Positions 46,590-56,955 of a stretch of DNA of 64,000 nucleotides are shown one piece after another (position 1 is the first letter of the stretch; every line of letters starts with the position of its first letter). The translations under genes and the position numbers were made by a program. Origin of the DNA: Acheta domesticus (Eukaryota; Arthropoda; Insecta; Orthoptera; Gryllidae); NCBI GenBank assembly GCA_031308135.1, contig JAHLJT010000631.1, forward strand, positions 160,060,921-160,124,920. The letters run 5' to 3'. Below the pieces are notes generated by a model, which was not told the DNA's origin, made no database searches, and saw only the letters and a program-made list of their open reading frames with translations.

Positions 46590-47282
46590 ATGAAAGCCAT
46601 TAAGCTTTGGATTAGATTAGCAAGTGAAGAGTCTGACACGCTTATTCGCAGGTGCTTTAGAGCGCAATTACAGGAAAACGATCAGCGCTATTGGTCGTAC
46701 AAAGTGAAACGGGTACTAGAACGCGCAGGTCTGGGAGACGTTTCTCCTGAAATGGTTGAGAATAGGGAAATACGGGAAATAGAACGGTTAATTTCAGATC
46801 GACTTTTGGATATCAAAAGGCAAGATATTCTGGCAACATCGGCAGAAAAATGTTCGTTAGTGGTACAAATTCACACGAGTCCTGTATGGGGATGCGAAAG
46901 TTACGTACACACACTTAAAAGGAATGCAAGATGGCGATACGCTTGGTTTAGAGTAGGAGGGTGGATGCAACGTAGAATGAAGGATTCGAATGACAATGGA
47001 ATCTGTGTACTGTGCGGTGATAGAGAAGATTGGATCCACATTCTGTTAAATTGCTGCGCTACAGAAACTTGGAGAGGAAAATGGATGGGAAAGGGGAACT
47101 ATTGCTTCCAATTTAGAAACATAACGCTCGCTCAAAACATATTAGCTGATAATAGATCTCACTTCATGAAAGAATTAGGAACATTTTTAGAAAAGGTTCG
47201 AACTATCAAGGAAACTAATCAGGGAGTGGGAAAACAGCACTGGTTAGTAGTACGAGCGGAGCGTAGACTGGAGATAAAATAA
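46590..47282 (+). pseudogene. C-terminal region of L2/CR1-like LINE, copy 1
   Basis: The 230-codon frame follows the RT after a stop and shift. It is rich in Arg/Lys/Trp and has a CCHC-like finger 'CVLCGDREDWIHILLNC' (residues ~130-146), as found at the C-terminus of several LINE clades. It ends 'RAERRLEIK' and a stop. The same region in the copy at 54538-55230 carries extra stops. Confidence 0.7.
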
Positions 47283-47389
47283 TTAATTCAATAAGCAAGA
47301 GATAATTAATTTAACTAGTAAGGTAATCAATAATGCAATCATGCAAAAGTAGCAAAATATTTCGCTTCTCCTAGGTATTTAAAATATCC

Positions 47390-48560
47390 TCTACAACTGG
47401 TAATGGATAACTCCACTTACGCGTAACAGCATTTAATTTCCTGTAATCAATAACTAACCGAACAGATTTATCAGGTTTTGGAACCAATAGCGCCGGTGAA
47501 GACCAGGGCGACGTTGATGATTTAATTTGCCGTATTGGAGGAGTTCGTCTACCTGTTCGTGAATTTGTTGTCGCTGAACATTCGAACCTCTATAAGGCAT
47601 CTGCCGGATAGGCAGTGCATCGCCTGTTCCAATTTTAAATGAGATCCAAGTGGTACAACCAAGTTCTGCCAAAGAATTTGCGAAACAGTCGCGATAAGAT
47701 TTCAAAATTCTCAAAATTTCTAATTGCTGGGAAGAAGTTAGTTCCCGGTTAATGTTAAATTCAATACAATTATTTTTTGTTGCTAAAGCCGATTTTACGG
47801 GCCAATCATTATTTGAAATATTAGAATTTGCGACTAATTTACCTAATATCATATCTTCAAAAACCATCTTAGTTTCAAATGAGTGGTTCCTAACAGCAAT
47901 TTCTTCCACGACCTTATCGGCAGTGTACTGTATTGGCTCTAATTCCAGCTGTCTTGTTTCTAAGAGTTCGGGTTTTGTGATTATTGTCCAAAACATTCTA
48001 GGTTTAGGTGAAATTGGTTTAATTTTTACGTAAGTGACATCGCGTGGCTTAATTCTGGTCGTGTCTCGCACCAAGTTAGCTGCTGAATCAGCTGGGATAT
48101 CATTTAGAAATGAGTCGGGCTTGCTTGTTACCGTATGTGCGTAATTCTGACCTTCAAGAGAAGTCACGGCAGTGAGTGCTTCGTCGCTATCAAAAGGAAA
48201 TGTGTGTGGCGGTGCAAGCCTTAACGAGACTGACACGTCCGGAGTTCGTAATTCTAAATTCTCAAAATCTAATACAGCCGAGTTGGAATTCAAAAATTCA
48301 AAACCAATTAAAATGGGGATAAACATTTGATCGAGTACAAGAAATGTAATTGGTACGTCTACTGAATTTATTTCAATAAAAGTGTCGACTACTCCCTGGA
48401 CCGCAAGTTAATGCCCGCCGAGTGAGCGTGCACGCGAATTTGAAGTATAAAGAGATAAATTTAATTCTTGTTATAACTTATTTGAGATAATGTTAACTGC
48501 CGAACCCGTGTCAAGTACAGCCGTGAAGGTCCTATTGTTAATACGCACTGTTATTATTGG
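47390..48560 (-). pseudogene. protease and RT start of Ty3/gypsy element
   Basis: The protease active site 'VLDTGSAVNIIS' is read at about 48535-48500, before the frame 47454-48326, which begins 'MFIPILIGFEFLNSNSAVLD'. That frame continues with 'SYRDCFANSLAELGCT' and 'LPIRQMPYRG', the segment before Ty3/gypsy RT. After a frameshift near 47525, the RT start reads 'SPWSSPALLVPKPDKSVRLV' and 'IDYRKLNAVTRKWSYPLP', then is cut off. RT catalytic motifs are absent. Confidence 0.78.
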
Positions 48561-48659
48561 AAGCGAACCCCAAAGCGGCGTTCGCGGGGCGGGGTTCGAG
48601 GAGATTGTTCCCCTCGGGCAATCTCGTTTTTTGGATTGTCTTTAACTTGGCGAAATCTA

Positions 48660-49545
48660 TTTTGACACGAAATTACTTAATGACCCATTTTATTGCAGCG
48701 GAAACAAACGATGCGACCATCACGAGTACGATCCTTAGGACGGTTGTCTTGTTGTCGCGAAGAATATTTATTGTTAACGTTGCCCGTGGAAAAGCGCCTG
48801 AGCGCTGGCGAGGAAGGTTGGGCGCGCCTATCTGGATAAGGCGTATCCGGTCGCGAGCTTTGCGGTGTAACGTCCGTTCGTCGCGGCGTAGTGGAAGTAT
48901 TCTGCTGAGCATTTAGCTCAAGGCCTTTTAGTAAGTGAATAACTTCATCTAATTGTGAAGATTCACCTCGCGTTGGTTGGGGGCGATTTGGGAACAAAAT
49001 TGGAAAAAGCTGCGTTAACATTTTGTGTAACGCGGTCACGAGCGTCCTCGACCAGTTGACCAGACTTTATTAACTGTGCTATTGTTGTGATTTCCATCGG
49101 CACTATTTTTTCCACTATGTAGGGGTTTGCACCCCGCACAACCCAATCTACTTTCTCTACTTCCGACATATTGGGATTAGCTTGCTTGCAAAGTCTTAAG
49201 ATTTCAAAAGTATAAGACTCAATAGTCTCATTTTTCTTTTGCTTACGTTGCCTAAGTGACATTAAGTCCTGTTCGCGTCTACCTGCACTACAAAAAGCAG
49301 TTTTAAAACCAGTTCTACCGCTGTCCATGTACTGAAGGAATTATCCTGCAAGTAAACATCTGCCCATGAAGCGGCAGGCCCTTTAAATAAAAGGGAAAAT
49401 ATTGGATTTTCTCAATATCCGACCAATGGAATAGCAGTGCTACTCGGGCAATTCTATCTAAAAACAACTCTGTTTCTGATCGATCACCACTGAAGGTGCC
49501 TATATCGACTTTGGGAACTCGAAGCGGTCTAGAAGGGCGCTCCAT
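48660..49545 (-). pseudogene. gag of Ty3/gypsy element, broken
   Basis: Three frames in order. 49315-49545 ('VPKVDIGTFSGDRSETELFL') is the start of a Ty3-type capsid. 48963-49328 ('KQKKNETIESYTFEILRLCK', 'VVRGANPYIVEKI') is the capsid C-terminal part. 48677-49039 is a Ser/Pro/Arg-rich linker ending in the zinc knuckle start 'CFRCNKMGH'. Frameshifts near 49320 and 49000, plus a stop inside the knuckle, inactivate it. Gag would form the particle that packages the element RNA. Confidence 0.75.
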
Positions 49546-49957
49546 GCCGGAAGCAGCGGCAACTGGAATTCATCGTGTCGGCAAAAGGGAATGGGGCCGT
49601 AAATGGTGGCGACTGGTGCGGTGGACGAACAGGGGGCAAGGGGGTACTGGTTGGGAGATCAGTTGTAAATTGCGTGTCGTACGCAGAATCTGTCTCGGGA
49701 AACAATTACTCTAAAATCGGTTCACCCGAGGTGCTAGCCAACCTTTCAATTGTTCGACCCTGAGAATCAACAGTTTGAAGCCGAATCTATTGCCTATTAG
49801 CCATAAATGACTGCTACGATTAAGTACATAATTAATCATGAACAAAAAGACAACAAAATTCATGCTGAAAGAAAAATAAAAGTTAACAATGTACAAATAA
49901 ATTCTTAAACAGTGAAATGTGACTCAATAAACTTCCAACAACGCGGCCCCACCAAAA

Positions 49958-50579
49958 TGACGTGGGTTGGAGATGCTTTGCCTAAGGGGTGAATGGGGGT
50001 GAGGAGAGCAACTCGCTGAGAGGGATCGGGACTGCCCACAACCTGCGGAAAGACGTTTCCTGAGGTCTTGGAAGTTCATTGATACACACACTTCTCTTAA
50101 CCTAGTTTATTAAGTATGTTGGTTACAAGTGCACATGAAAAGGGCTGAGGGCCCAGACTACATCTTACAAGTTGGCAAGCGCCATTTGACGTTAATGCAA
50201 GTTCTCCACATTACCGATTCGTGATCTACGCAGCCTCCAGCAACGTGCAGGGCACGGAGTGATTCCTTCAGAGGTCGCGACGAAGAGTACAGAAGACACA
50301 CAGAGCGCACTCGGAAGGGGCGTCAAGGGTTATATGGTCTCGGGTCACGTGACAGCCGTACCGTCTGCAAACTCAGTAGGCTCGGGCGTGTGCGAGGATC
50401 CGCAGGGAATGGTCCACCACAGGCGCATCCTGGTTGTTGCGGATTCCATGAGCCGCCAGGCTGGCGCCGTAGGTTCACCGCAGGCTTCCGGATGGACGAG
50501 TCCATACTGCGCACTTTGCACTTGGCTTACGTGACCCGGATCTTATGTTTTCCCGAATCAATGAATTGATTACTGTGAC
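49958..50579 (-). repeat. 5' LTR of Ty3/gypsy element
   Basis: A segment of about 622 bp that reads TGTCACAGTAATC...CCCACGTCA on the minus strand, with AATAAA at about 50105-50110. Directly inside is TTTTGGTGGGGCCGCG, a candidate tRNA primer binding site beginning TGGTGGGGCC. The boundaries are inferred from TG...CA ends and position; no second LTR is present for comparison. Confidence 0.6.
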
Positions 50580-51413
50580 AATAATCTGAGTAGAACTAAT
50601 ACCAGTAAAATTCTGGGTTTAACATTCGACCAAGAGCATTCGTGGAAATCCCACATTGTTTCCCTTAAAGCTGTTTGCTCTGTTAGACTTAACATAATCA
50701 AAATGTTGTCTTCATATAAATGGGGAGCTGATGCCATTTGTCTAATCAACTGCTACAAATCTTTGATACAACCAAAGTTAGATTATGGATCCGTGGCTTA
50801 TGGCTCAGCTAGCAACCATTTACTAAGAAAATTGGACCCTATTGTTAACTCTGCATGTCACCTAAGTTTGGGGGGCCTTCAGGACCAGCCCATGTACTAA
50901 CCTGCTAGTTGAAGTGGGCCTCCTTCCGTAGAAAGTACCTATGCTTAAAATTCGCAAACTCAACCCATTGTTGCCCTCCAAATCCCACACTTAAATACAC
51001 CTGTAACCTTTCCAAATTCTTCCAATATGCAAATCATCCTAACTATCAAAACCGCTAAGTGTTAGACTCACTAAGTACCGGAATGAACTTGGCATAGTGC
51101 CGCATGATACCATGAAGAGGAAACTCAATCCCCGTCCCCCTTGGATTCATTTCTCTCTGCCAATAAACACGGAAGCAACTAAACTGACAAATTCCGATCT
51201 CCCGAAACATATCCTTAAGCAACTAATCTTGGAGTTTCAACATGAATTTGTAAACCATAGCCAATTCTTCACGGATGGATCCAAGCAACAATCAAGAGCT
51301 AGTAAAGCTGTTATTTCCACAACCTTTCAAGTACCTTTATCGTCTACAAGACTTCTATTCCATATTCTCTTGTGAAGCCTGGGCTATTATCAAAGCTATA
51401 GACATTAGCATCC
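50580..51413 (+). pseudogene. I-clade LINE, left part of split copy
   Basis: It encodes the RT C-terminus ('KILGLTFDQEHSWKSHIVSL', 'YKSLIQPKLDYGSVAYGSAS') and the start of RNase H ('SQFFTDGSK', then 'SCEAWAIIKAIDIS'). The copy breaks exactly at AGCATCC (51407-51413), where an R1-like LINE is inserted, and resumes at 53135 and then 55746. Small frameshifts are present. Confidence 0.75.
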
Positions 51414-53134
51414 ACGATGGAAGATTGCTAGGTTGACCCTCATCAACAAGGCAAAAGGAGAAAGAAACTCGCCGTCATCATATAGACCATTGTGCATGTT
51501 AGATACGGCTGGAAAGTTATTCGAGAAGCTGCTACAACCTCGACTACTGAAAGCAATAGAAGAAGCAGGGGGGCTGTCCCAACGACAACACGGATTCCGA
51601 AAAGGGCACTCCACTATCCACGCAATTGCATCGGTAGTCGACACAATAGAGAGGGCCCAGTCCGTAAATCACCACTCCCGGAAGCTCACGCTACTTGCTA
51701 TTTTAGATGTCAAGAACGCATTCAACTCTGCCAGATGGAGTGACATGCTCAATGCTCTCGAGAGAAGATTTAAGCTACCAGTATACTTGATGAGTGTCAT
51801 GAAAAATTATTTAAAGGATCGCACACTCCTATACGATACAGACCAAGGCCAAAGAACCAAAGCACTGTCAGGAGGGATGATGTGGGTGTGCTCAGTACAG
51901 CGCATACCGTAGAGGAAGCACAACGTCACCTAAATGAAGCAATGCGACGCGTAAAAAGATGGATGAACGAGCACTCTCTGTCACTTGCAGAAGCAAAGAC
52001 CCAAATCGTTGTTTTTACAAGGAAACGTATACAGACGAGTGTCACACTCAGGGTCGGAGAAACAGATATTCAAACTGCATCAAGTGTGAAGTATCTGGGG
52101 GTCATACTTGACACGAAGTTGAGCTACTGGCCTCATATACAGCGAGCAGCAGACAAGGCCGCGGAAGCCACAAAAGCACTAAGCCGATTGATGGCAAATA
52201 CTAACGGGCCAAAATGTAGTAAGCGGCGCCTCCTTGTGTCAGTAATGACATCAATTTTACTTTACGGAGCAGAAATATGGGCCAAAGCTCTAGAAATAGA
52301 GAAGTACCGCAAACGAATGGCGGCTGTGCAAAGACGTGGAGCACTGAGGGTCTCGTGTGCATACCGCACAGTGTCTGAAGCAGCGGTATTAGTGATAGCG
52401 GGCACTCCCCCAATAGATCTTCTCGCTCAAGAACGCCAAGACATCTGGCGCAACCAAATAGTTAACGGCAGGGGCGAAGCAAAGAAGGTAGCTCGCCAAG
52501 TACTTCTCGAGAAATGGCAGCAAAGATGGGAAGATGGGAATTATGGAAAATGGACGAAAAGACTGATCCCCCGACTGGACACATGGCTAAACCGCGAGCA
52601 TGGGGAGGTTACCTATTACCTTACTCAGCTTCTGAGCGGCCATGGATGTTTCAGAAAGTACCTACACAGAATGCTGAAAGTCAGCAGCCCTAAATGTCTC
52701 TACTGCAATAATGATGATGACGCACAACACACTTTCTTCATGTGCGAAAGATAGGAGGAAGAAAGAATTCGTCTCGGCAACGAATTAGGCGCAGAGCAAA
52801 TAACACCAGGAAACATCATCACTTTGATGCTGCGCAACTCCCAATCTTGGTGTGCAGTAGCAGCCTTTGCGGAGTGCATTCTGAGACGCAAAAATAGTGA
52901 CAGTGACGAGTTAATAAACTCAAGGCGAAACTAAATTGAAAGAGAAGCCCGGAAGGGCACTTAGAATCGACACTGCCCTGAAGTAATGCTAACGCGGTTC
53001 CGGGGCAGTAATCACGTCGATTAGAAAGGGTTAGTGAGTTTAGTGAGTAGGAGTCTCACACTACTTCGGGAGAGCGGTGCCTCTCAAGTGTCCATGATGG
53101 ATTCTCACAGTTTCCCTCGTAAAAACTAAAAAAA
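51414..53134 (+). mobile_element. R1-like LINE nested in I-clade LINE
   Basis: 5'-truncated insertion flanked by the 7-bp duplication AGCATCC (51407-51413 and 53135-53141), ending in an A-rich tail. It encodes R1-type RT and C-terminal domain. The region containing the catalytic YADD motif is deleted. Confidence 0.8.
51433..52934 (+). pseudogene. R1-like reverse transcriptase with internal deletion
   Basis: The first frame, 51433-51912, has 'SSYRPLCMLDTAGKLFEKLL', 'SQRQHGFRKGHSTIHAI' and 'LAILDVKNAFNSARW' (catalytic Asp), reaching 'KALSGGM'. The second frame, 51882-52754, starts directly at 'HTVEEAQRHLNEAMRRVKRW', which normally lies after the YADD motif. The segment in between (palm motifs including YADD) is missing. 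The rest follows R1 order, including 'SVKYLGVILDTKLSYW', 'LLYGAEIWAKAL' and a finger 'CLYCNNDDDAQHTFFMC'. A stop at 52752-52754 cuts the tail, which continues in frame to about 52934. Confidence 0.82.
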
Positions 53135-53164
53135 AGCATCCTAAGATCATCCAACCCAGAGATT
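53135..53164 (+). pseudogene. I-clade LINE, short middle island between two insertions
   Basis: About 30 bases continue the RNase H coding sequence of the copy at 50580-51413 ('SILRSSNPEIV'). They lie between the R1-like LINE and the inverted L2/CR1-like insertion; the duplication GTTATTT (53165-53171) follows. Confidence 0.65.
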
Positions 53165-53165
53165 G

Positions 53166-53627
53166 TTATTTCTCCAGCCTGACACCCAGCTGCTCTGCTA
53201 GACCCAGAATGCACCTTTCCGAATCCGCCCACGACTCGTTCTGCTGCTCCGGGATGCCAGTAACAATGATGCTGTTACGTCGCGACTGGTTCTCAAGGTA
53301 ATCAACTTTGCGCGCCAGCCGCTCGTTCGCTGTCTGCAGCGACTGCACCGTACCCTCTGCCGATGCGACCCTGGCCTGCCAAACATCGATCCTGTCGATC
53401 ACTTCCCTGTGGTTTCTATTGATAGTGTCGATGATATCGCCGTTAGTAGGAGGGCCGGGATTCAGCTCCACCCCACCGATCGCCAATAGCACCGCCACCA
53501 CCGCCGCGCCCAGCACGCTCGCAAGGAGCCCCAGCCCCTGCGCACTCCCCCGGGCTCCGCCACCGCGCGGCAGGCAGCCCCTGACCCATCGGCCGATCGC
53601 CACCCGCCACTGCTCCGTCGACACCAT
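53166..53627 (-). pseudogene. LINE ORF1 N-terminus with 2A-like motif
   Basis: From the ATG at 53627, the minus strand encodes a short basic leader and a hydrophobic segment ('LLASVLGAAVVAVLLAIG'). That leads into 'GVELNPGP' at 53474-53451, matching the 2A ribosome-skipping consensus core NPGP. Then come 'PTNGDIIDTINRNHREVIDR', a coiled-coil region and an RRM-like start ('LENQSRRNSIIVTGIPE'). The frame ends at the insertion breakpoint (53166-53172), so the protein is truncated. 2A-like sequences are known at the N-terminus of ORF1 in some CR1/L2/Rex1-type LINEs. Activity here is inferred; the usual Asp before V-E is replaced by Gly. Confidence 0.75.
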
Positions 53628-53690
53628 CCTGCAGCAGGTAGAGCGCTTAGGAAAACACGTCCGCTCGGCTCTGCGTCTGACAAGAGACTG

Positions 53691-54525
53691 TTGCAGTTTT
53701 GTGGATTTCGAAAAGGCGTTTAATTCAATCAACAGAGAATCGTTATGGCGAAAACTAAATGAACTAGGCATCTCAAGTAAAGTTTTAACGGTGTTACAGA
53801 GTATATAGGGAGAAGTAAACTTCTGCGTCAAGTGCGGTGACGGAAGTACAACGCAAAAAATAAAATCGACAGTAGGGGTAAGACATGGTTGTCCTCTTTC
53901 ACCGCTGTTGTTTATCTTGTATATAAATGATTTATTGACATGGGTAAAGGAAACCGACACATCTGCACCGGCAATTGATGGCCTGAAAATTCCCGTATTA
54001 CTTTATGCGGACGATTTAGTTCTATGCTCAGAAACGATTGATGGATTACAGTCGAGTTTAAACACCCTAGAAAGATATAGTGTAGCATGGGGACTAAAAG
54101 TAAATATTCAAAAAACGAAAATTGTGGTCTTCAAGAATGGGTTTATTTGGGGTAACAAAGAGAAATGGTATTACGCACAGGAGGAACTCGACCGTGTTAA
54201 AACCTTTACTTATCTTGGGGCAAAATTCTCTATGAACGGGGGATGGAATAAACACATAGTTGCGGCTCATAGTAAAGGAAGAATTGCTCTCAAAGAAATC
54301 GGTTGCGTAATGCGTAGAGTACCGGAATTGCTTTTAAAGGTGTGCGACACAATGTTTAAATCGCTAGTGCTCCCAGCAATGAATTACGGGGCGGAAATCT
54401 GGGGAATGGACAGAATAGACAGACTAGAAAGCATCGAAACAGATTATTATAAATTAATTCTCGGAATCTCTAGATTCGCAGCTAATGCCGGCGTCTTAAG
54501 AGAGGTAGGTAGTGTAGGAATTTGA
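53691..54525 (+). pseudogene. Reverse transcriptase of L2/CR1-like LINE, copy 2
   Basis: RT begins abruptly at 'FVDFEKAFNSINRESLW' and has a stop at about 53806. It continues in the frame 53908-54525 with 'SPLLFILYINDLLTWVKETD', 'PVLLYADDLVLCSETIDGLQ' (YADD) and 'MNYGAEIWGMDRIDRLESI', intact to the end of RT ('ANAGVLREVGSVGI', stop). It is very similar to copy 1 and lacks that copy's frameshift near 46435. Confidence 0.8.
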
Positions 54526-54537
54526 AAAGATTTAAAA

Positions 54538-55230
54538 ATGAAAGCCATTAAGCTTTGGATTAGATTAGCAAGTGAAGAGTCTGACACGCTTACTCGCAGG
54601 TGCTTTAGAGCGCAATTACAGGAAAACGATCAGCGCTATTGGGCGTCCAAAGTGAAACGGGTACTAGAACGCGCAGGTCTGGGAGACGTTTCTCCTGAAA
54701 TGGTTGAGAATAGGGGAACACGGGAGATAGAACGGTTAATTTCAGATCGACTTTCGGATATCAAAAGGTAAGATATTCTGGCGACATCGGCAGAAAAATG
54801 TTCGTTAGTGGTACAAATTCACACGAGTCCTGTATGGGGATGCGAAGGTTACGTACACACACTTAAAAGGGATGCAAGAGGGGGATACGCTTGGTTTAGA
54901 GTAGGAGGGTGGATGCAACGTAGAATGAAGGATTCGAATGACATGGAATCTGTGTACTTTGCAGTGATAGAAAAGATTGGATCCACATCCTGTTAAATTG
55001 CTGCGCTACAGAAACTTGGAGAGGAAAATGGATGGGAATGGGGAACTATTGCTTCCAATTTAGAAACATAACGCTCGCTCAAAACATATTAGCTGATAAT
55101 AGATCTCACTTCATGAAAGAATTAGGAACATTTTTAGGAAAGGTTCGAACTGTCAGGGAAACGGTAATCAGGGAATGGGAAAACAACACTGGTTAGTAGT
55201 ACGAGCGGAGCGTAGACTGGAGATGAAATA
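54538..55230 (+). pseudogene. C-terminal region of L2/CR1-like LINE, copy 2
   Basis: It corresponds to 46590-47282 but is split: 54538-54771 ends at a new stop, 54808-54996 continues, and a one-base loss near 54945 destroys the finger frame ('SVYFAVIEKIGSTSC' where copy 1 has a CCHC-like finger). Non-functional. Confidence 0.75.
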
Positions 55231-55738
55231 ATCAATTCAATAAGCAAGAGATCATTAAGTTAACTAGAAAGGTAATCAGTAATGCTAATCATTAATATTA
55301 AATAGTAAGTTAGTAATAATTAAATTAGTCAGTAAGCGGTAATTAAGTTAATTAGTAGTAAATTGTTCGGAGAGGCGGTGGTGCGGGCGATCTTCTGTGG
55401 CGGTGTTTGATTCACGGACTGAGGAGGCCAAAGATTGGATGGAGAAGATGCCCACGCCAGGAAATAAATAGTTTAGAAAAAAACTAGTAGTTTAGCATGC
55501 ACTCGCCTTCTGACGAGGTTTTTTCCCCTTCAGGGTTTTTTTCCTCAGCCGTACCTTATGGTCTCCCTTCCGCGGCTTTGATGCGATGAAGAGACCATTA
55601 GGGGTGAATGCCAGAATTCGAAAGGTGAGAATGCGGTAGGATGTAGGTATTGTAATGGCTTAAGGGCCTTCAGCCTAGCCACATAGTTCAAAGAATTGAA
55701 ATTTTGTATCAATGTGTTACCTATTAAATAAATAAATG
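55231..55738 (+). other. 3' UTR of L2/CR1-like LINE, copy 2
   Basis: About 500 bases without coding, containing TTCCGCGGCTTTGATGCGAT and GGCCTTCAGCCTAGCC, and ending in short A/T repeats. The central part recurs at 760-958. Confidence 0.7.
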
Positions 55739-55745
55739 GTTATTT

Positions 55746-56550
55746 TTCTGATTCATGATCTGTTCTATCCGCCGTCCGTAACCGTCATTCTTTGAACCCC
55801 TTGATCCAAGAAATCCAAGAAAAGCTTTATCACGCTTTCTGTAAAGGATACCGCATCACAATTGCTTGGCTTCCTTCCCACATAGGTATCCAGGGCAATG
55901 AAGAAGCAGACGCAGCAGCGAAAGCAACAATCTCTCTTCCTGACCTTAATAAGTACCTCCTACTCGTGGTGAAGAAGCTTTGGGACCGAAACTGGAAAAT
56001 GTCACCCTCTAAATTACAAGCAGTTAGGAAGAACATTGAGGAATCTCCCATTACATCCTTTAACCTTAGCAGAAGACAGCAAGTGATCATAACCAGACTG
56101 CGAATAGGTCATTTTTACCTTAGCCATAACCACCTTTTGAAAAAGACTATTCCTAATCCGTGCCCAAACTGCGGACTGCCTGTGTCTACAAAACATCTTA
56201 TTGTTGATTGCCATGTGATGACGACGGACAGAAGAAAACTTAATATTAATAATGATCTCCATTGTACCTTCAATTCTAATTCTGAATGCATGAAAATCAT
56301 TCAACTACTTAACAAATTTAAACTGGTAAATTGTATTTAGTAATTGATTATACTTGTTTGTCAATCTCATGTACAAATACTGTATTAACCCTCTAGCTCT
56401 AACGTACTTGTACTTCATGGAATCTGATAATCATGCAAATTTGTTAGCATACAATAATGTAAATCTGTAAAAACTGTATTTTTGTAACTGTGGTCGCCAA
56501 TGACCAAGCTGTTTCTAAGGCGACCTTAAATAAACAATTAAAAAAAACAC
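55746..56550 (+). pseudogene. I-clade LINE, right part of split copy
   Basis: It resumes RNase H at the equivalent of 'FSDS' (a frameshift lies in the T-run). The frame 55792-56340 follows with 'ITIAWLPSHIGIQGNEEADA', 'ITRLRIGHFYLSHNHLL' and the finger 'CPNCGLPVSTKHLIVDC'. The 3' UTR has GTGGTCGCCAATGACC and ends GCGACCTTAAATAAACAATT plus A-run at about 56549. Together with 50580-51413 it forms one copy split by two later LINEs. Confidence 0.8.
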
Positions 56551-56955
56551 CATACTCTATTACTGTTTAATAAGTGTACTTCATGCCTAACCATTGTGGT
56601 CGCAGCGGCTAGTCAGCCAGTATTGGTCTTCCGAGGGAAGCTTCGGCAGTTCGTGTCCTGGTCGCGGTATATGATTTGTCAGTATTCTCTGTTGTCATAG
56701 GAAATAATTGTGAATTCTATGAACTTTATTGAAAACCATGTGAAACCATTTGAATAACAAATATTGATAATTACGATAAATGTACTGGAAGTGTCTCTAT
56801 ATATTTGTTCAAATTTTTAAGTTTTAACAATTTTTTACGTGTTTTCTTGGATTTGTAAAGCGTATGTACCATCGTATCAATTGTTCCTTTATCATGCATT
56901 TACCATTTTATAGGTCGGTTCGATTCTTTCATGGCTCTGTTAGACCCATGCGGTG
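56551..56955 (+). repeat. Diverged relative of the 44.4/45.0 kb unit
   Basis: TTTATTGAAAACCATGTGAA, a TTTTTACGTGTTTTC block, and GTAAAGCGTATGTACCATCG followed by ATCAATTGTT recall the body of the units at 44392 and 44953. Similarity is weak. Confidence 0.4.

Larger units (their letters stand above)
45393..47345 (+). mobile_element. L2/CR1-like LINE copy 1, truncated at both ends
   Basis: It begins inside the RT, carries RT and the C-terminal region, and stops at about 47345, where its 3' UTR breaks off against Ty3/gypsy sequence. By eye, protein differences from the copy at 53694-55240 are about 6 percent over the best frame, so both are recent. Clade placement is by RT motif style and the 2A-like ORF1 of the other copy. 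Confidence 0.7.
47375..50579 (-). mobile_element. Ty3/gypsy LTR retrotransposon, 3'-truncated
   Basis: On the minus strand: 5' LTR (50579-49958), possible primer binding site just inside it, gag, protease, and the start of RT ending at about 47375. Integrase, RNase H and the 3' LTR are missing. The truncation point abuts an L2/CR1-like LINE that is itself cut off, so a rearrangement joins them. Coding frames are broken. Confidence 0.78.
53172..55738 (+). mobile_element. L2/CR1-like LINE copy 2 with inverted 5' segment
   Basis: The 3' part (about 53691-55738) is in plus orientation: RT, C-terminal region and 3' UTR ending AAATAAATAAATG. The left part (53172-53690) is the 5' UTR and ORF1 start in minus orientation. 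The whole block is flanked by GTTATTT (53165-53171 and 55739-55745). This is the arrangement produced by twin priming during LINE integration. The rest of ORF1, the endonuclease and the first half of RT are deleted. Confidence 0.72.

Noticed and set aside
53166..53960. 264-codon minus-strand frame as one protein
   Set aside because: Its first ~110 codons are the antisense of the plus-strand RT; the real ORF1 starts at the ATG at 53627 beyond the inversion junction.
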